A stretch of DNA of 64,000 bases, taken from Flavobacterium aquidurense. GTDB lineage: Bacteria > Bacteroidota > Bacteroidia > Flavobacteriales > Flavobacteriaceae. Of the stretch, positions 53,319-62,326 are shown piece after piece (the stretch's first letter is position 1; each line of letters starts with the position of its first letter). The notes below the pieces were generated by a model. It saw only the letters and a list, made by a program, of their open reading frames with translations, was not told the DNA's origin and did no database searches. The stretch spans positions 372,001 through 436,000 of the forward strand of contig FNPS01000003.1 in NCBI GenBank assembly GCA_900107365.1. The letters run 5' to 3'. Both the position numbers and the translations under genes were made by a program.

Positions 53319-54866
53319 ATGGCAAACAAAATAACAGACATGAGTAAAATTAGAAAAGTAATTAAATTCTATTGTAATGGAAAGAGTAAGTTATTTATAA
53401 GTAGCTACTTATCCCTTTCAAGAAATACGGTAAAGAAATATATTTCTTTATTTGAAGTTCTCGGATTAAGCTTTGAATTAATCGACCAAAAAACCGATGC
53501 AGAGCTGGAACTTTTATTCTCCCAGACTAGTGTAGAGGCCATTAGCCCGAGATTACAGACACTTTATGATTTTTTTCCTAAAATGGAACGTGAACTAAAA
53601 AAAGTTGGCGTTACCGTACAGCATATGTGGGAACAATATATTGCTGTAAATCCTGATGGTTATCGAACTTCACAATTTCATTATCACTACAATATATGGG
53701 GCAAACGAGTTAATCCGGTCATGCATATGAACCATAAGGCTGGTGATAAAATGTATGTTGATTATGCCGGAAAGACACTCTCAATTATTGATATAGATAC
53801 CGGAGAAATCAAAGAAGTACAATTTTTTGTAGCAATATTAGGCGCTAGCCAATACACGTATGCTGAAGCTTCCATGAGCCAGCAAAAGGAAAACTTTGTT
53901 GACTCAGTAGAGAATGCCATGCGCTTTTTTGAAGGTACTCCTGCTGCCATTGTTCCGGATAATTTAAAATCTGCAGTAATAAAAAGCAGTCGTTTTGAAC
54001 CGACAATCAATGAAACCCTGGCTGATTTAGCAGAACACTACGAAACTACAATTTTACCTGCCAGAGCTTACAGGCCCAGAGACAAATCATTAGTTGAAGG
54101 AGCTGTTAAGATATTATATCGAAGGATTTATGTAACCATAAAAGAAACCAAGTTCTTTTCTCTGGAAGAATTAAACCAGCAGATCTGGGATTTACTTGAC
54201 TCTCATAATAACAGAAAACTAACAGGACGGCCTTATTCCCGCTTTGAATTATTTTTAGAAGACGAAAAAGAAAAACTACGTCCACTGCCACAAGATCGTT
54301 TTGAAATTAAATATCAATCTTTTGCAACAGTAATGCAAAACGGTCATGTTCAATTAAGCCAGGACAAAAACTATTACAGCGTTCCGTATCAATATGTAAA
54401 AAAGAAAGCAAAGCTGTTATATACCAAATCAACGGTAGAGATTTATTATAAATACAATCGAATAGCTGTACATCCAAGAAACTACAAACCTTATGTCTAT
54501 ACAACAACCCCTGAGCATTTAGCAAGTACACATCAATTTGTAGCTCAATGGAGTGCTGCCCGCTTCATTGAATGGGCTAATAATATTGATGAGTCAGTGG
54601 GAGAATATATAATGCAGATAATCGAAAGCAGAAATCATCCGGAACAGGCTTATAAAAGTTGTTTAGGAATACTGAATTTTGAAAAAAAGGTAGGCAGACA
54701 GCGATTAATAAATGCCTGCAGGCGGGCACTTGATTTTAAAATTTACAATTTTAAGACCATACAAAATATTTTAGAAAACAACTTGGATCATATTGATTTT
54801 GATCAAGAGCCTGAGCAGGAACTTCCCGATCATAGTAACATAAGAGGAAAACATTATTATAACTAA
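53319..54866 (+). CDS. istA: IS21-family transposase IstA
   Basis: A 515-residue DDE recombinase. N-terminal helix-turn-helix (FYCNGKSKLFISSYLSLSRNTVKKYI), the DDE/RNase-H fold with KMYVDYAGKTLSI (first Asp), PAAIVPDNLKSAV (second Asp) and RPRDKSLVEGAVKILYRRIY (Glu), and a C-terminal domain. Length is normal for IS21 IstA and there is no internal stop, so the element may be active. It is 16 bp upstream of istB. Confidence 0.95.
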   Translation: MANKITDMSKIRKVIKFYCNGKSKLFISSYLSLSRNTVKKYISLFEVLGLSFELIDQKTDAELELLFSQTSVEAISPRLQTLYDFFPKMERELKKVGVTVQHMWEQYIAVNPDGYRTSQFHYHYNIWGKRVNPVMHMNHKAGDKMYVDYAGKTLSIIDIDTGEIKEVQFFVAILGASQYTYAEASMSQQKENFVDSVENAMRFFEGTPAAIVPDNLKSAVIKSSRFEPTINETLADLAEHYETTILPARAYRPRDKSLVEGAVKILYRRIYVTIKETKFFSLEELNQQIWDLLDSHNNRKLTGRPYSRFELFLEDEKEKLRPLPQDRFEIKYQSFATVMQNGHVQLSQDKNYYSVPYQYVKKKAKLLYTKSTVEIYYKYNRIAVHPRNYKPYVYTTTPEHLASTHQFVAQWSAARFIEWANNIDESVGEYIMQIIESRNHPEQAYKSCLGILNFEKKVGRQRLINACRRALDFKIYNFKTIQNILENNLDHIDFDQEPEQELPDHSNIRGKHYYN

Positions 54867-54882
54867 ATTAAATCTTGAAAAA

Positions 54883-55620
54883 ATGAATGAATCCACAGTA
54901 ACCAAAATGAAACAAATGAAGCTTTATGGCATGTTTAATGCTTTTAAAACAGCCATTGAAAGCGGAAAAACAGATCATTATACCCTTGACCAGTTTGTAT
55001 CGATGATTATTGATGCAGAATGGGATGAAAGGTACAATCGTCGTATTGAACGAAGTATCACTAATGCCAAATTCCATTACAAATCAAATATTGAAAGTAT
55101 CAATTTTGATGTATCACGTAATCTGGACAGAAACATGGTACTGCGTCTGGCAGAATGCGAATTTATAGAGAAAAATGAAAACATTTTAATCACTGGAAGT
55201 ACCGGGGTCGGTAAAAGTTATTTAGGTACCGCATTAGGTTATCAAGCCTGTATACAGGGTTTTAAGGTAAGTTATTTTAATACCTCAAAATTGTTTGCTA
55301 GACTAAAAATGGCTAAAGCAGATGGCACTTATCTGCGGGAACTTACCAAAATACAAAGACAGGATGTTATAATACTTGATGATTTTGGACTCCAGGCACT
55401 TGACAGCCATAACCGAATTACTCTTTTAGAGATCATAGAGGACAGGCATAATAACGGCTCTATAATCGTGACATCACAAATCCCAGTTCAGGGCTGGTAT
55501 GATATAATTGGAGAAAAAACGATAGCCGATGCAATATTAGACAGACTTATACACCAATCTCACAGGCTTGAATTACATGGAGAATCGATGAGAAAGAAAA
55601 GAGGAATAAACAAAGAGTGA
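54883..55620 (+). CDS. istB: IS21-family helper ATPase IstB
   Basis: A 245-residue AAA+ ATPase with Walker A GSTGVGKSYLG (about residue 105) and Walker B VIILDDFGLQ (about residue 165), and sensor residues in IIVTSQIPVQGWYD. The C-terminus HRLELHGESMRKKRG is the IstB signature. It helps IstA in target selection and transposition. Confidence 0.95.
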   Translation: MNESTVTKMKQMKLYGMFNAFKTAIESGKTDHYTLDQFVSMIIDAEWDERYNRRIERSITNAKFHYKSNIESINFDVSRNLDRNMVLRLAECEFIEKNENILITGSTGVGKSYLGTALGYQACIQGFKVSYFNTSKLFARLKMAKADGTYLRELTKIQRQDVIILDDFGLQALDSHNRITLLEIIEDRHNNGSIIVTSQIPVQGWYDIIGEKTIADAILDRLIHQSHRLELHGESMRKKRGINKE

Positions 55621-55674
55621 TATTTTATTATATTTGAATACTAATTAACAGATGAAAAAATATAGTTTTTAATC

Positions 55675-55784
55675 AAAACGGAGGTGGTCATTTTGCTCCG
55701 GAATTAGGTGGTCATTTTGAACTGGAATCAGGTGCTCACTTTAAAACGGAATGGGGTGATCAATATAACCGGAATTTGCACTAC
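55675..55784. repeat. Right end of the IS21 element with multiple terminal repeats
   Basis: Copies of GGTGGTCA(T)TTTG, GGTGCTCACTTT and GGTGATCAATAT (reverse complements of the left repeats) at about 55683, 55708, 55731 and 55754, ending with CCGGAATTTGCACTAC. Confidence 0.75.
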
Positions 55785-56772
55785 ATAAGAAGGATCTCTC
55801 CATAGTTGATTAATCCAAGTTAACATCCACGCAATTTTAAAGGCGTGATCGTTACTTTAAATTTTTTTATCAATATCTAACCACCAATTGGGCTTTCGAT
55901 CAGGGCTTGTAACACGATTTCCCACTTCTCATAAGACTAGAATTTTATCATGTTGTGAAGCAAAATCGCTCACTTGCTCCAACTGAACAACCATATCATC
56001 ATCAAAGGAATTGTAACAATCATTTCCTTGATCGTACATGTCTACTACATCAATATCTACGTAGTTATCACCAGGATAATAGTCATCATTAAAAGGAATG
56101 TTAGGTGACCACTCCCATAAAACATTGTTAGTTCTCGCATTAACATAGTTCACTGTAAATTGATACATTTTTATGTAGGATTCAGTTCCACCATCTGCTT
56201 TGCTTCCCCATCAGAACGAATTGCCATTCATATCATGAAACGGACGGAAAACGATTGGCATATTTAAATCATTGATGATTTTTATGGCTTTATCAAGTTC
56301 TATCTTCAAACAAGTAACTTCTCCACCAAAATCATTTTGTTCTCCAATGTTATAATTAAATTTTATCCGATTCTTTGAATGGGGTAGTTGTATGATTTTT
56401 GCTGTACATGTGGTAATCAAAGGTAATTACGCAACCCAATTCATACGTTCTTTTTACCGCACTGCGATGTCTTTCAACTTCTTTTTTCTTCTTTTCGTTA
56501 TAATATTAAAAATCTTGTCCCAATACCGCTGGATGTTGGCCTGTCACAGTCTCTACATTAGAAACATTAGGATCATTAAAATTTTTATCAGGCCATCTGT
56601 AGCTATTGAAAAACTCTTGACCGAAGAGAACTTAATTAGAAACCCATACAACTTCTTTTAAGTTTCCGTATAAATTTTTTACTTTTTGAGTTGCTTTTGG
56701 ATTTACTTGTGCGTTTATTATTCCTGATAGAAGCAATAAAATTGAAGTGAGTATTATTTTAATTTTTCTCAT
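55785..56772 (-). pseudogene. Second GH26 beta-mannanase, heavily decayed
   Basis: From the ATG at 56772 the minus strand reads a signal peptide (MRKIKIILTSILLL, then SGIINAQ) and GH26 sequence with about six in-frame stops (for example after VVWVSN and LGQDF) and at least one frameshift near 56360. GH26 landmarks remain: TVTGQHPAVLGQDF, ITFDYHMYSK, RPFHDMNG (56220s), YQFTVNYVNARTNNVLWEWSPN, PNWWLDIDKKI. The acid/base Glu is replaced by Asp in FHDMNG and the following Trp codon is TGA. The 3' end is removed by the IS right end. The reading order is opposite to the other GH26 fragment. Confidence 0.8.
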
Positions 56773-56832
56773 TAGTAATTTATTAGAATGATTCAATTTT
56801 ACGAAAGCATAAATTTAAATTTCTGAAATAAA

Positions 56833-57933
56833 TCAAAATTGTATTTGGGTTGGGTTATTTTTTGTTTTGATCGATTTATATCTTGTTTTCGGTTGATTTT
56901 CTAATACTTTATAGATCGTTGATGATTCTCTTATAATTAGTTTTGCTTCCATTATGATATTTACCGAAATATCTTTTACATTATCTATTTTTAATAATTT
57001 TAGCATCAAATTCATTAAAGCCACACCAGTAGCTTCAACGGGTTGCGCTATCGCAGAAATAGTCGGAGTACAAATTTTAAAAATTTCATTTTCATCAATA
57101 AATATAATTCCTCTTGGTGTTAATGCTTTAGATTTTTTTTCTTTATATATTTCAATTGGATTGACTGAAAGCTCATTTGTTCCGATCAAAACGGCATCAA
57201 TTTCTTTATTAATATGAAAAAAATTATCTACAATTTCTTTAGCTTTTTTGGTTCCACATTGTTCTTCTGGTATTTTTAGTACAAATGATTTTAAATTTTT
57301 TGCATGAACCGCTTTTGCATAACTAGCTAACCGGTTTTTCATTTGCATTTTTTTAGAATTAGTAGTTATGAAGGCTATGTTTTTATAATTGTTTGCAATA
57401 AAATGTTCGGTTGCCTCTAGAATTGCATTACTATTGTCAATAATGACACTATTCGTTTTTGATTGTTGAAATTTACTTTCTAATAAAATTACGGGCAAAT
57501 TTTCGTCAATTAATTCTTGAACTACTACTTGAATTCCTGGAGATGGTACAATTATATAACCATCAACACCCATGTTTTTATAAGAGTTAATTAAATCGAT
57601 TGACTTTTTGTCATTATTTTCATTACTACAAAAAAGGACTTTATACCCTTGATCATAAGCTATATTTTCAATAACTCGCGCTAATTTAGCAAAATAAATT
57701 ATTGATATATCCTCAACCATAAAAACTAGAATTTTTGATTTTCTAGTTCTAAGACTTTGTGCCAACTGATTGGGTTTAAAATTTACTTTTTGCGCATATT
57801 CAAGTATAGATTGAGTTTTCTTTTTTGAAATATTTTTTTCTTCTGCTTTTCCGTTTAGTACGAAAGACACAGTAGTAATAGACGTGTTCAAGGCTTCAGC
57901 AATACTTTTTAAAGAAATATTTTTTGTTTTCAT
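56833..57933 (-). CDS. LacI-family transcriptional regulator
   Basis: A 366-residue regulator: N-terminal helix-turn-helix with SLKSIAEALNTSITTVSFVLNGKAEEK (residues 8-34) and the hinge NFKPNQLAQSLRTRKSK. A periplasmic-binding-protein-like sensing domain follows (MGVDGYIIVPSPG, AVLIGTNELSV, TPTISAIAQPVEATGVAL). It is the only LacI-type gene in the window and lies between GH26 relics and the epimerase-phosphorylase-transporter operon, so it likely governs the mannan genes in response to a mannan-derived sugar (inference). Whether it binds TGTAATCGATTACA near the SusC gene is unknown. Confidence 0.92.
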   Translation of the reverse strand: MKTKNISLKSIAEALNTSITTVSFVLNGKAEEKNISKKKTQSILEYAQKVNFKPNQLAQSLRTRKSKILVFMVEDISIIYFAKLARVIENIAYDQGYKVLFCSNENNDKKSIDLINSYKNMGVDGYIIVPSPGIQVVVQELIDENLPVILLESKFQQSKTNSVIIDNSNAILEATEHFIANNYKNIAFITTNSKKMQMKNRLASYAKAVHAKNLKSFVLKIPEEQCGTKKAKEIVDNFFHINKEIDAVLIGTNELSVNPIEIYKEKKSKALTPRGIIFIDENEIFKICTPTISAIAQPVEATGVALMNLMLKLLKIDNVKDISVNIIMEAKLIIRESSTIYKVLENQPKTRYKSIKTKNNPTQIQF

Positions 57934-58209
57934 TTTTATTATAATTTAGTATTGTTGTTAGTGTGTGATGATTTAAGATTAATCATCAAAGAAACCTCGA
58001 CATATCAGATGTCTAGTATCTATTTGATAGTTAGATTATTATGTTTTATTTTTTTAACAGTTTTTTTTTGTTAACTGCGTATAGGTTAAATAAATAAGTA
58101 GTAGTTTCAAGCTATTCAAAGTACTCTATGAAATAATTTTTTTAAAATAAATTTTTTAACTGCTAAGTTTTTGATGTACAAATTGTTAAAAAATAGTTTA
58201 TTAATATTT

Positions 58210-59400
58210 TTAACTATTTATACGTTGAATTAATTCAAGGCAAGCTCTGCTGTTATGATATGGACATTTCCAAAAACCTGCCTTGTCTTTTTCGATCAAA
58301 GAATAGTCTCGGTTTATACCCCAAAACCACTCGCCATTTTTAGTGTCTAAAATGTATTTTTTAATAAAATTCCAATTGGCTAAAACTAGGTTTAGATATT
58401 TTTCATCATTTGTCAATTGATAGGCATTATAAAAACCAATTAGCGCTTCTGCCTGGACCCACCAATGTTTCTCGGCTACTAATTCATCCTTTTCTGAATC
58501 ATACTCGTACCAAAGTCCACCGTCAGTATCTAAACCTTTTTGTGTCACTTCTGCCATTTGAATGGCATATTTGGTGTAATTTTCAATAAGTATTTTGTCT
58601 TCAGAAATTTGGGCGCATTGCAATAAAAGCCACGCTGCTTCAATGTCATGACCATAAGAAATAACATCAGGTTTTTCAATCCAATTTTCGTCAAAAAATA
58701 AGCGTAAATGACCTGTTTCAGTATTGATAAAATGTGCTTCAATAGTTGCTAGTAATTCTATTATTACTGTTTGAAGGTTTTTGTCTTTCCACACTTTATA
58801 CAAATTCGCATACGCTTCCACAATATGCAAATGAGTATTCATGGTTTTTTTCTCATTTGCATCTTTGTCACTTAAACGTAAATCTTCAATTGGTTCCCAT
58901 TCTCTTGTAAAAGCTTCTAAATAGCCTTTATTTATAGGATCATAACTGTGCTTCTGAATTTGTGAATACAAGTTTTTAGCCAAGGTTAAGGCTACTGCAT
59001 TTTGAGAAATAGCGTAATATTCAGATAAGCCATAAATTGCAAAAGCTAACGCATAAATCTGATTTTTGGTGTCTTTTGGGGTAGTGTCAGCATTGATACT
59101 CCAAAATAATCCACCAAACTCTGTGTCATAAAAATTAGCATAAAGAAACTCAAAAGCTCTTTTTGCAATCTCCTTATTATTTTCATTTTTTGTCTCTTGA
59201 TAAGCGGCAGAGAAAGTCCACAAAATTCGAGCGTGCAATACAGAGCCCTTTTCAGCTTTATCCAAATGATTTTCATCGTAATCAATCTGTCCGATGAAAC
59301 CACCATTTTTATAATCAAGAGTATTTATTGACCAATAATTTAATATGTAATCTAATTCTTCGGATAATTCCGATTTTAATTTTTTTGTAGTTGCTGACAC
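58210..59400 (-). CDS. AGE-family epimerase (cellobiose/mannobiose 2-epimerase-like)
   Basis: A 396-residue soluble enzyme with an (alpha/alpha)6 barrel. Conserved family stretches are NGGFIGQIDYDENH, LHARILWTFSAAYQ, GGLFWSINADTTPKDTKNQIYALAFAIYGLSEYY, YGHDIEAAWLLLQCA and KHWWVQAEALIGFYNAYQ; the histidines of YGHDIE, KHWWVQ and the C-terminal KCPYHNSRACLEL are the likely acid-base residues. In Bacteroidetes mannan loci this family converts mannobiose to mannosyl-glucose (established for the mannan route in Bacteroides fragilis). Located nine bases after the GH130 gene in one operon, and cytoplasmic since it lacks a signal peptide. Confidence 0.88.
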   Translation of the reverse strand: MSATTKKLKSELSEELDYILNYWSINTLDYKNGGFIGQIDYDENHLDKAEKGSVLHARILWTFSAAYQETKNENNKEIAKRAFEFLYANFYDTEFGGLFWSINADTTPKDTKNQIYALAFAIYGLSEYYAISQNAVALTLAKNLYSQIQKHSYDPINKGYLEAFTREWEPIEDLRLSDKDANEKKTMNTHLHIVEAYANLYKVWKDKNLQTVIIELLATIEAHFINTETGHLRLFFDENWIEKPDVISYGHDIEAAWLLLQCAQISEDKILIENYTKYAIQMAEVTQKGLDTDGGLWYEYDSEKDELVAEKHWWVQAEALIGFYNAYQLTNDEKYLNLVLANWNFIKKYILDTKNGEWFWGINRDYSLIEKDKAGFWKCPYHNSRACLELIQRINS

Positions 59401-59409
59401 GTCAATAAT

Positions 59410-60600
59410 TTAGATTGTTTTATTTTTTTCTATTAATTTGATAATGCTATGAACAGATCCTGCTGAAGTAAAAGTGTCTTCAGGCGAGTTAATTACATAA
59501 TCAACTAATTGCTCAATTGATGAAACTGCAACATGCATTCTAGTATCTGAAGAAGCGTAATAAATAAATACTTTTCCATCTTCATCATCAATCCATCCAT
59601 TTGAAAACAGAACATTAGATACATCCCCAACTCGTTCAATATCTTCTGGAGCCATAAAATGTCCAGCAGGTACGTGAGTTACTTTGGTAATGTCATTTAA
59701 ATCGGTCATGAACATATATAATGTGTATCGCAAACCAGCGGCAGTGTTTCGAACACCGTGAGCCATGTGCAACCAACCTTTTTCTGTTTTAATAGGAGCT
59801 GGACCTAAACCATTTTTTAATTCGTAGATAGTATGGTATTGTTTTCCAAAAATAATTTTCTCTCCATTAACTACAGGATTAGTCATGTCTTCCACATATC
59901 CTAGTCCAATTCCCCCACCGTTTCCGACATCAATAAAACCATCTTGTGGACGCGTGTATAAAGCATATTTTCCATTTACGAATTCTGGATGCAAAACTAC
60001 ATTACGTTGTTGACCCGTATTAGATATTAAATCGGGTAAGCGCTCCCAGTTTACTAAATCTTTTGTTCGAACAATTCCAGCATTAGCAATTGCAGTACTA
60101 GTATCTCCTATTGGCGCAGCTGGATCTTTTCTTTCGGTACAAAAAATACCGTAAACATACCCATCTTCATGGTTGATCAAACGCATGTCGTATACGTTGG
60201 TATCGGGTTCTTCTGTTTGTGGAATAACACATGGTTTATCCCAGAATTTAAAACTGTCTATACCGTTTGGACTTTCTGCTATTGCAAAGAATGACTTTCT
60301 GTCAATTCCTTCCACACGTACTGCAAGAATATATTTTTCATTCCATTTTATAGCACCTGCATTAAATGCGGCATTTATTCCAATTCTTTCTTGTAAAAAT
60401 GGATTGCACTCTTCATTAAAATCATATCGCCAATCTAACGGAATGTGAGCTGCAGTTACCACTGGATTGCTGTAACGGGTATAGATTCCATTTCCAGTAC
60501 TTTTTTGCGATTCATTTTGTTTTTCGATAAGTGCTTTATGCTCTTTTTCTAGTGCAATTTTTCTATCTTGAAAAGTACTTGTTGTTGTCATTGTATTCAT
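59410..60600 (-). CDS. GH130 4-O-beta-D-mannosyl-D-glucose phosphorylase-like
   Basis: A 396-residue cytoplasmic enzyme with the five-bladed propeller of GH130. GH130_1-type pattern: RYSNPVVTAAHIPLDWRYDFN, ERIGINAAFNAGAIKWN, RVEGIDRKSFFAIAESPNGID and TNVYDMRL, where Asp138 is the catalytic general acid. FMAPEDIERVGDVSNVLFSNGWI is near the end. It phosphorolyses mannosyl-glucose to mannose-1-phosphate and glucose, thereby coupling to the adjacent epimerase. The start at 60600 (MNTMTT) may be replaced by the ATG three codons later. Confidence 0.92.
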   Translation of the reverse strand: MNTMTTTSTFQDRKIALEKEHKALIEKQNESQKSTGNGIYTRYSNPVVTAAHIPLDWRYDFNEECNPFLQERIGINAAFNAGAIKWNEKYILAVRVEGIDRKSFFAIAESPNGIDSFKFWDKPCVIPQTEEPDTNVYDMRLINHEDGYVYGIFCTERKDPAAPIGDTSTAIANAGIVRTKDLVNWERLPDLISNTGQQRNVVLHPEFVNGKYALYTRPQDGFIDVGNGGGIGLGYVEDMTNPVVNGEKIIFGKQYHTIYELKNGLGPAPIKTEKGWLHMAHGVRNTAAGLRYTLYMFMTDLNDITKVTHVPAGHFMAPEDIERVGDVSNVLFSNGWIDDEDGKVFIYYASSDTRMHVAVSSIEQLVDYVINSPEDTFTSAGSVHSIIKLIEKNKTI

Positions 60601-60623
60601 ATCAATTGATTTCTATAGGTCTT

Positions 60624-62015
60624 TTAATTAATTTTATTTCTTCGTTCATTTAGTTCTTGTTCCATTAACTGTAATTTATCTTCGGATAATGGATAAAACA
60701 AAATGAATATTACAGATAAAACTGCCGCCACTGCTGGAAGTATGCTTAACATTAGTTGAATTCCGTGTTGTGTAAAGGCTGTTTGTTCAATATTTGCTTG
60801 AAAACCATAATAAGCCAAAAGCCATCCTGTTCCCGCACCACCAATTGTCCAGCCAAATTTTTGTGACATTGAAGAGGCAGAGAAAATGAGTCCTGTAGCT
60901 CTTCTTCCTTGTTTCCATTCTGAATAATCGGCACTATCGGCATACATTGACCAAATAAGTGGAAATATGCTACCGGCACAGATGCTTATCAATACTTGAA
61001 ATAACATGATCAGTTGTATGTCATTTTTGCCGAAGAGATAGAATATCAAACTAAGAACTGCAGCAAGCGACATAGCAGCAAAAAATATTTTCTTTTTACC
61101 AAAGTTATTCGCAAGTGGAGTAGCGATTATTACTCCAATAATATTTGCTGCTTGACCTAAAACTAAATAAATAGAAGTTGGAGTCATGTGAAAATCACTT
61201 CCAAACAATATAAAGTCAAAATTTACTGCGCTACTTATATAATATTTAAAATAATAAATTGCAGCGCCATCACGAATGGAATTAAATACTAAAGCTGCAA
61301 TTCCAGCACCAAGCAAAATCCACCACGGTTTATTTGCAAGCAAATCTTTTAAATCTTGTTTTAGATTATTTTCTTCATCAATTATGGGCTTCACACGTTC
61401 CTTAGTAAAAAAGAAGCAGCCCCAAAAAAAGAGTGTAGTGATTACACCAAAAACACTAATGGCTGCAAGCCAACCCGTTTTAGAATTTAGACTTCCACCA
61501 AAATAAGTCACTAAAGGTTCAATTAACCAAAGTGCTAAAAGGCTACCGCCAAATGCAAAAACCATACGATATGATGAAAGTGTATTTCTTTCTTTTCTAT
61601 CCGATGAAATAACTCCAAGTAGTGAAGCATAAGGAACGTTAATCAAAGAATAAACCATCATCATCGCTGAATAAGTGATGTATGCATAGATTATTTTTCC
61701 TTTTTCATCAAAGTCAGGTGTATAAAAGGTTAAAACTCCAATGACTGCAAAAGGTATAGCAGTCCATAATAAATAGGGTCTAAATTTCCCCCATTTCGTT
61801 TTAGTACGATCAGCGATTATTCCAACAATTGGATCAAAGCAGGAATCCCAAATACGAGTAATTAAAAACATCGTCCCAACAACGGCAGGTGCTATACCGA
61901 AAACGTCAGTATAAAAAAACAGCAAGTACATACTGAATATTTTCCAAAACATTGATGAAGCAGCATCGCCTAAGCCGTAGCCTACTTTTTCTCTTAACGT
62001 AATTTTTTGTTGCAT
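60624..62015 (-). CDS. GPH-family sugar:cation symporter
   Basis: A 463-residue inner-membrane carrier with twelve membrane segments of the glycoside-pentoside-hexuronide type: GLGDAASSMFWKIFSMYLLFFYTDVFG at the N-terminus, ITRIWDSCFDPIVGIIADRTKTKWGKFRPYLLW near residue 50, and IWSMYADSADYSEWKQGRRATGLIFSASSMSQKFGWTIGG near residue 355. It probably imports mannobiose or mannosyl-oligosaccharides into the cytoplasm (inference from the operon). First gene of the transporter-GH130-epimerase operon. Confidence 0.9.
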   Translation of the reverse strand: MQQKITLREKVGYGLGDAASSMFWKIFSMYLLFFYTDVFGIAPAVVGTMFLITRIWDSCFDPIVGIIADRTKTKWGKFRPYLLWTAIPFAVIGVLTFYTPDFDEKGKIIYAYITYSAMMMVYSLINVPYASLLGVISSDRKERNTLSSYRMVFAFGGSLLALWLIEPLVTYFGGSLNSKTGWLAAISVFGVITTLFFWGCFFFTKERVKPIIDEENNLKQDLKDLLANKPWWILLGAGIAALVFNSIRDGAAIYYFKYYISSAVNFDFILFGSDFHMTPTSIYLVLGQAANIIGVIIATPLANNFGKKKIFFAAMSLAAVLSLIFYLFGKNDIQLIMLFQVLISICAGSIFPLIWSMYADSADYSEWKQGRRATGLIFSASSMSQKFGWTIGGAGTGWLLAYYGFQANIEQTAFTQHGIQLMLSILPAVAAVLSVIFILFYPLSEDKLQLMEQELNERRNKIN

Positions 62016-62326
62016 TTATTAGTCGTAGATTATTGTTAATTAATTTAGTTAACTATTTGATAGTTAGACTATTTAAAATCTTATTTATTTTTTATTAATA
62101 TTTTTAAAACATTAATTTTTTTACGTTATTCTTATTAAATTGTCAAATGTTTTTTAAAAATCACTTTATATTAATTTGTTTTTTTTGCATTAATTCAAAA
62201 TAATTGTTCTTTTTATACTTTAAGTTTTCAAAGATAAGAGGATGAATGTTTTTGGATTAATATTAATTTATCAATTATATATCATATTATTGCAATACTA
62301 AACATTTATTAATAATATTTTTTAAA
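62016..62326. promoter_or_regulatory. 311-bp divergent regulatory region between transporter and AraC gene
   Basis: Extremely AT-rich, no coding potential. It must hold the promoters of the transporter operon (minus) and of the AraC gene (plus). TATACTTTAAG at 62214-62224 and other AT-rich boxes are only weak matches; I see no perfect operator palindrome. Confidence 0.45.

Larger units (their letters stand above)
53135..55784 (+). mobile_element. IS21-family insertion sequence (about 2.65 kb)
   Basis: Carries istA (53319-54866) and istB (54883-55620). The ends are inverted: 53135 onward reads GTAGTGGAAAAACCGGTCAA, and the minus strand from 55784 reads GTAGTGCAAATTCCGGTTAT. Each end holds several copies of a TTGACCACC-type repeat, a trait of IS21 elements. 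The flanks are a truncated GH2 gene on the left and a truncated, inverted GH26 gene on the right. There is no obvious target-site duplication (left flank TTGGTGCA, right flank ATAAGAAG), which suggests recombination between two IS copies or a deletion next to the element. The end coordinates are uncertain by a few bases. Confidence 0.85.

Noticed and set aside
53762..54531. Several minus-strand frames inside istA
   Set aside because: Shadows of the transposase gene; no independent evidence.
57588..57603. AATCGATT inside the LacI gene as an operator
   Set aside because: Lacks the flanking TGT/ACA arms and is part of the coding sequence; expected by chance in AT-rich DNA.
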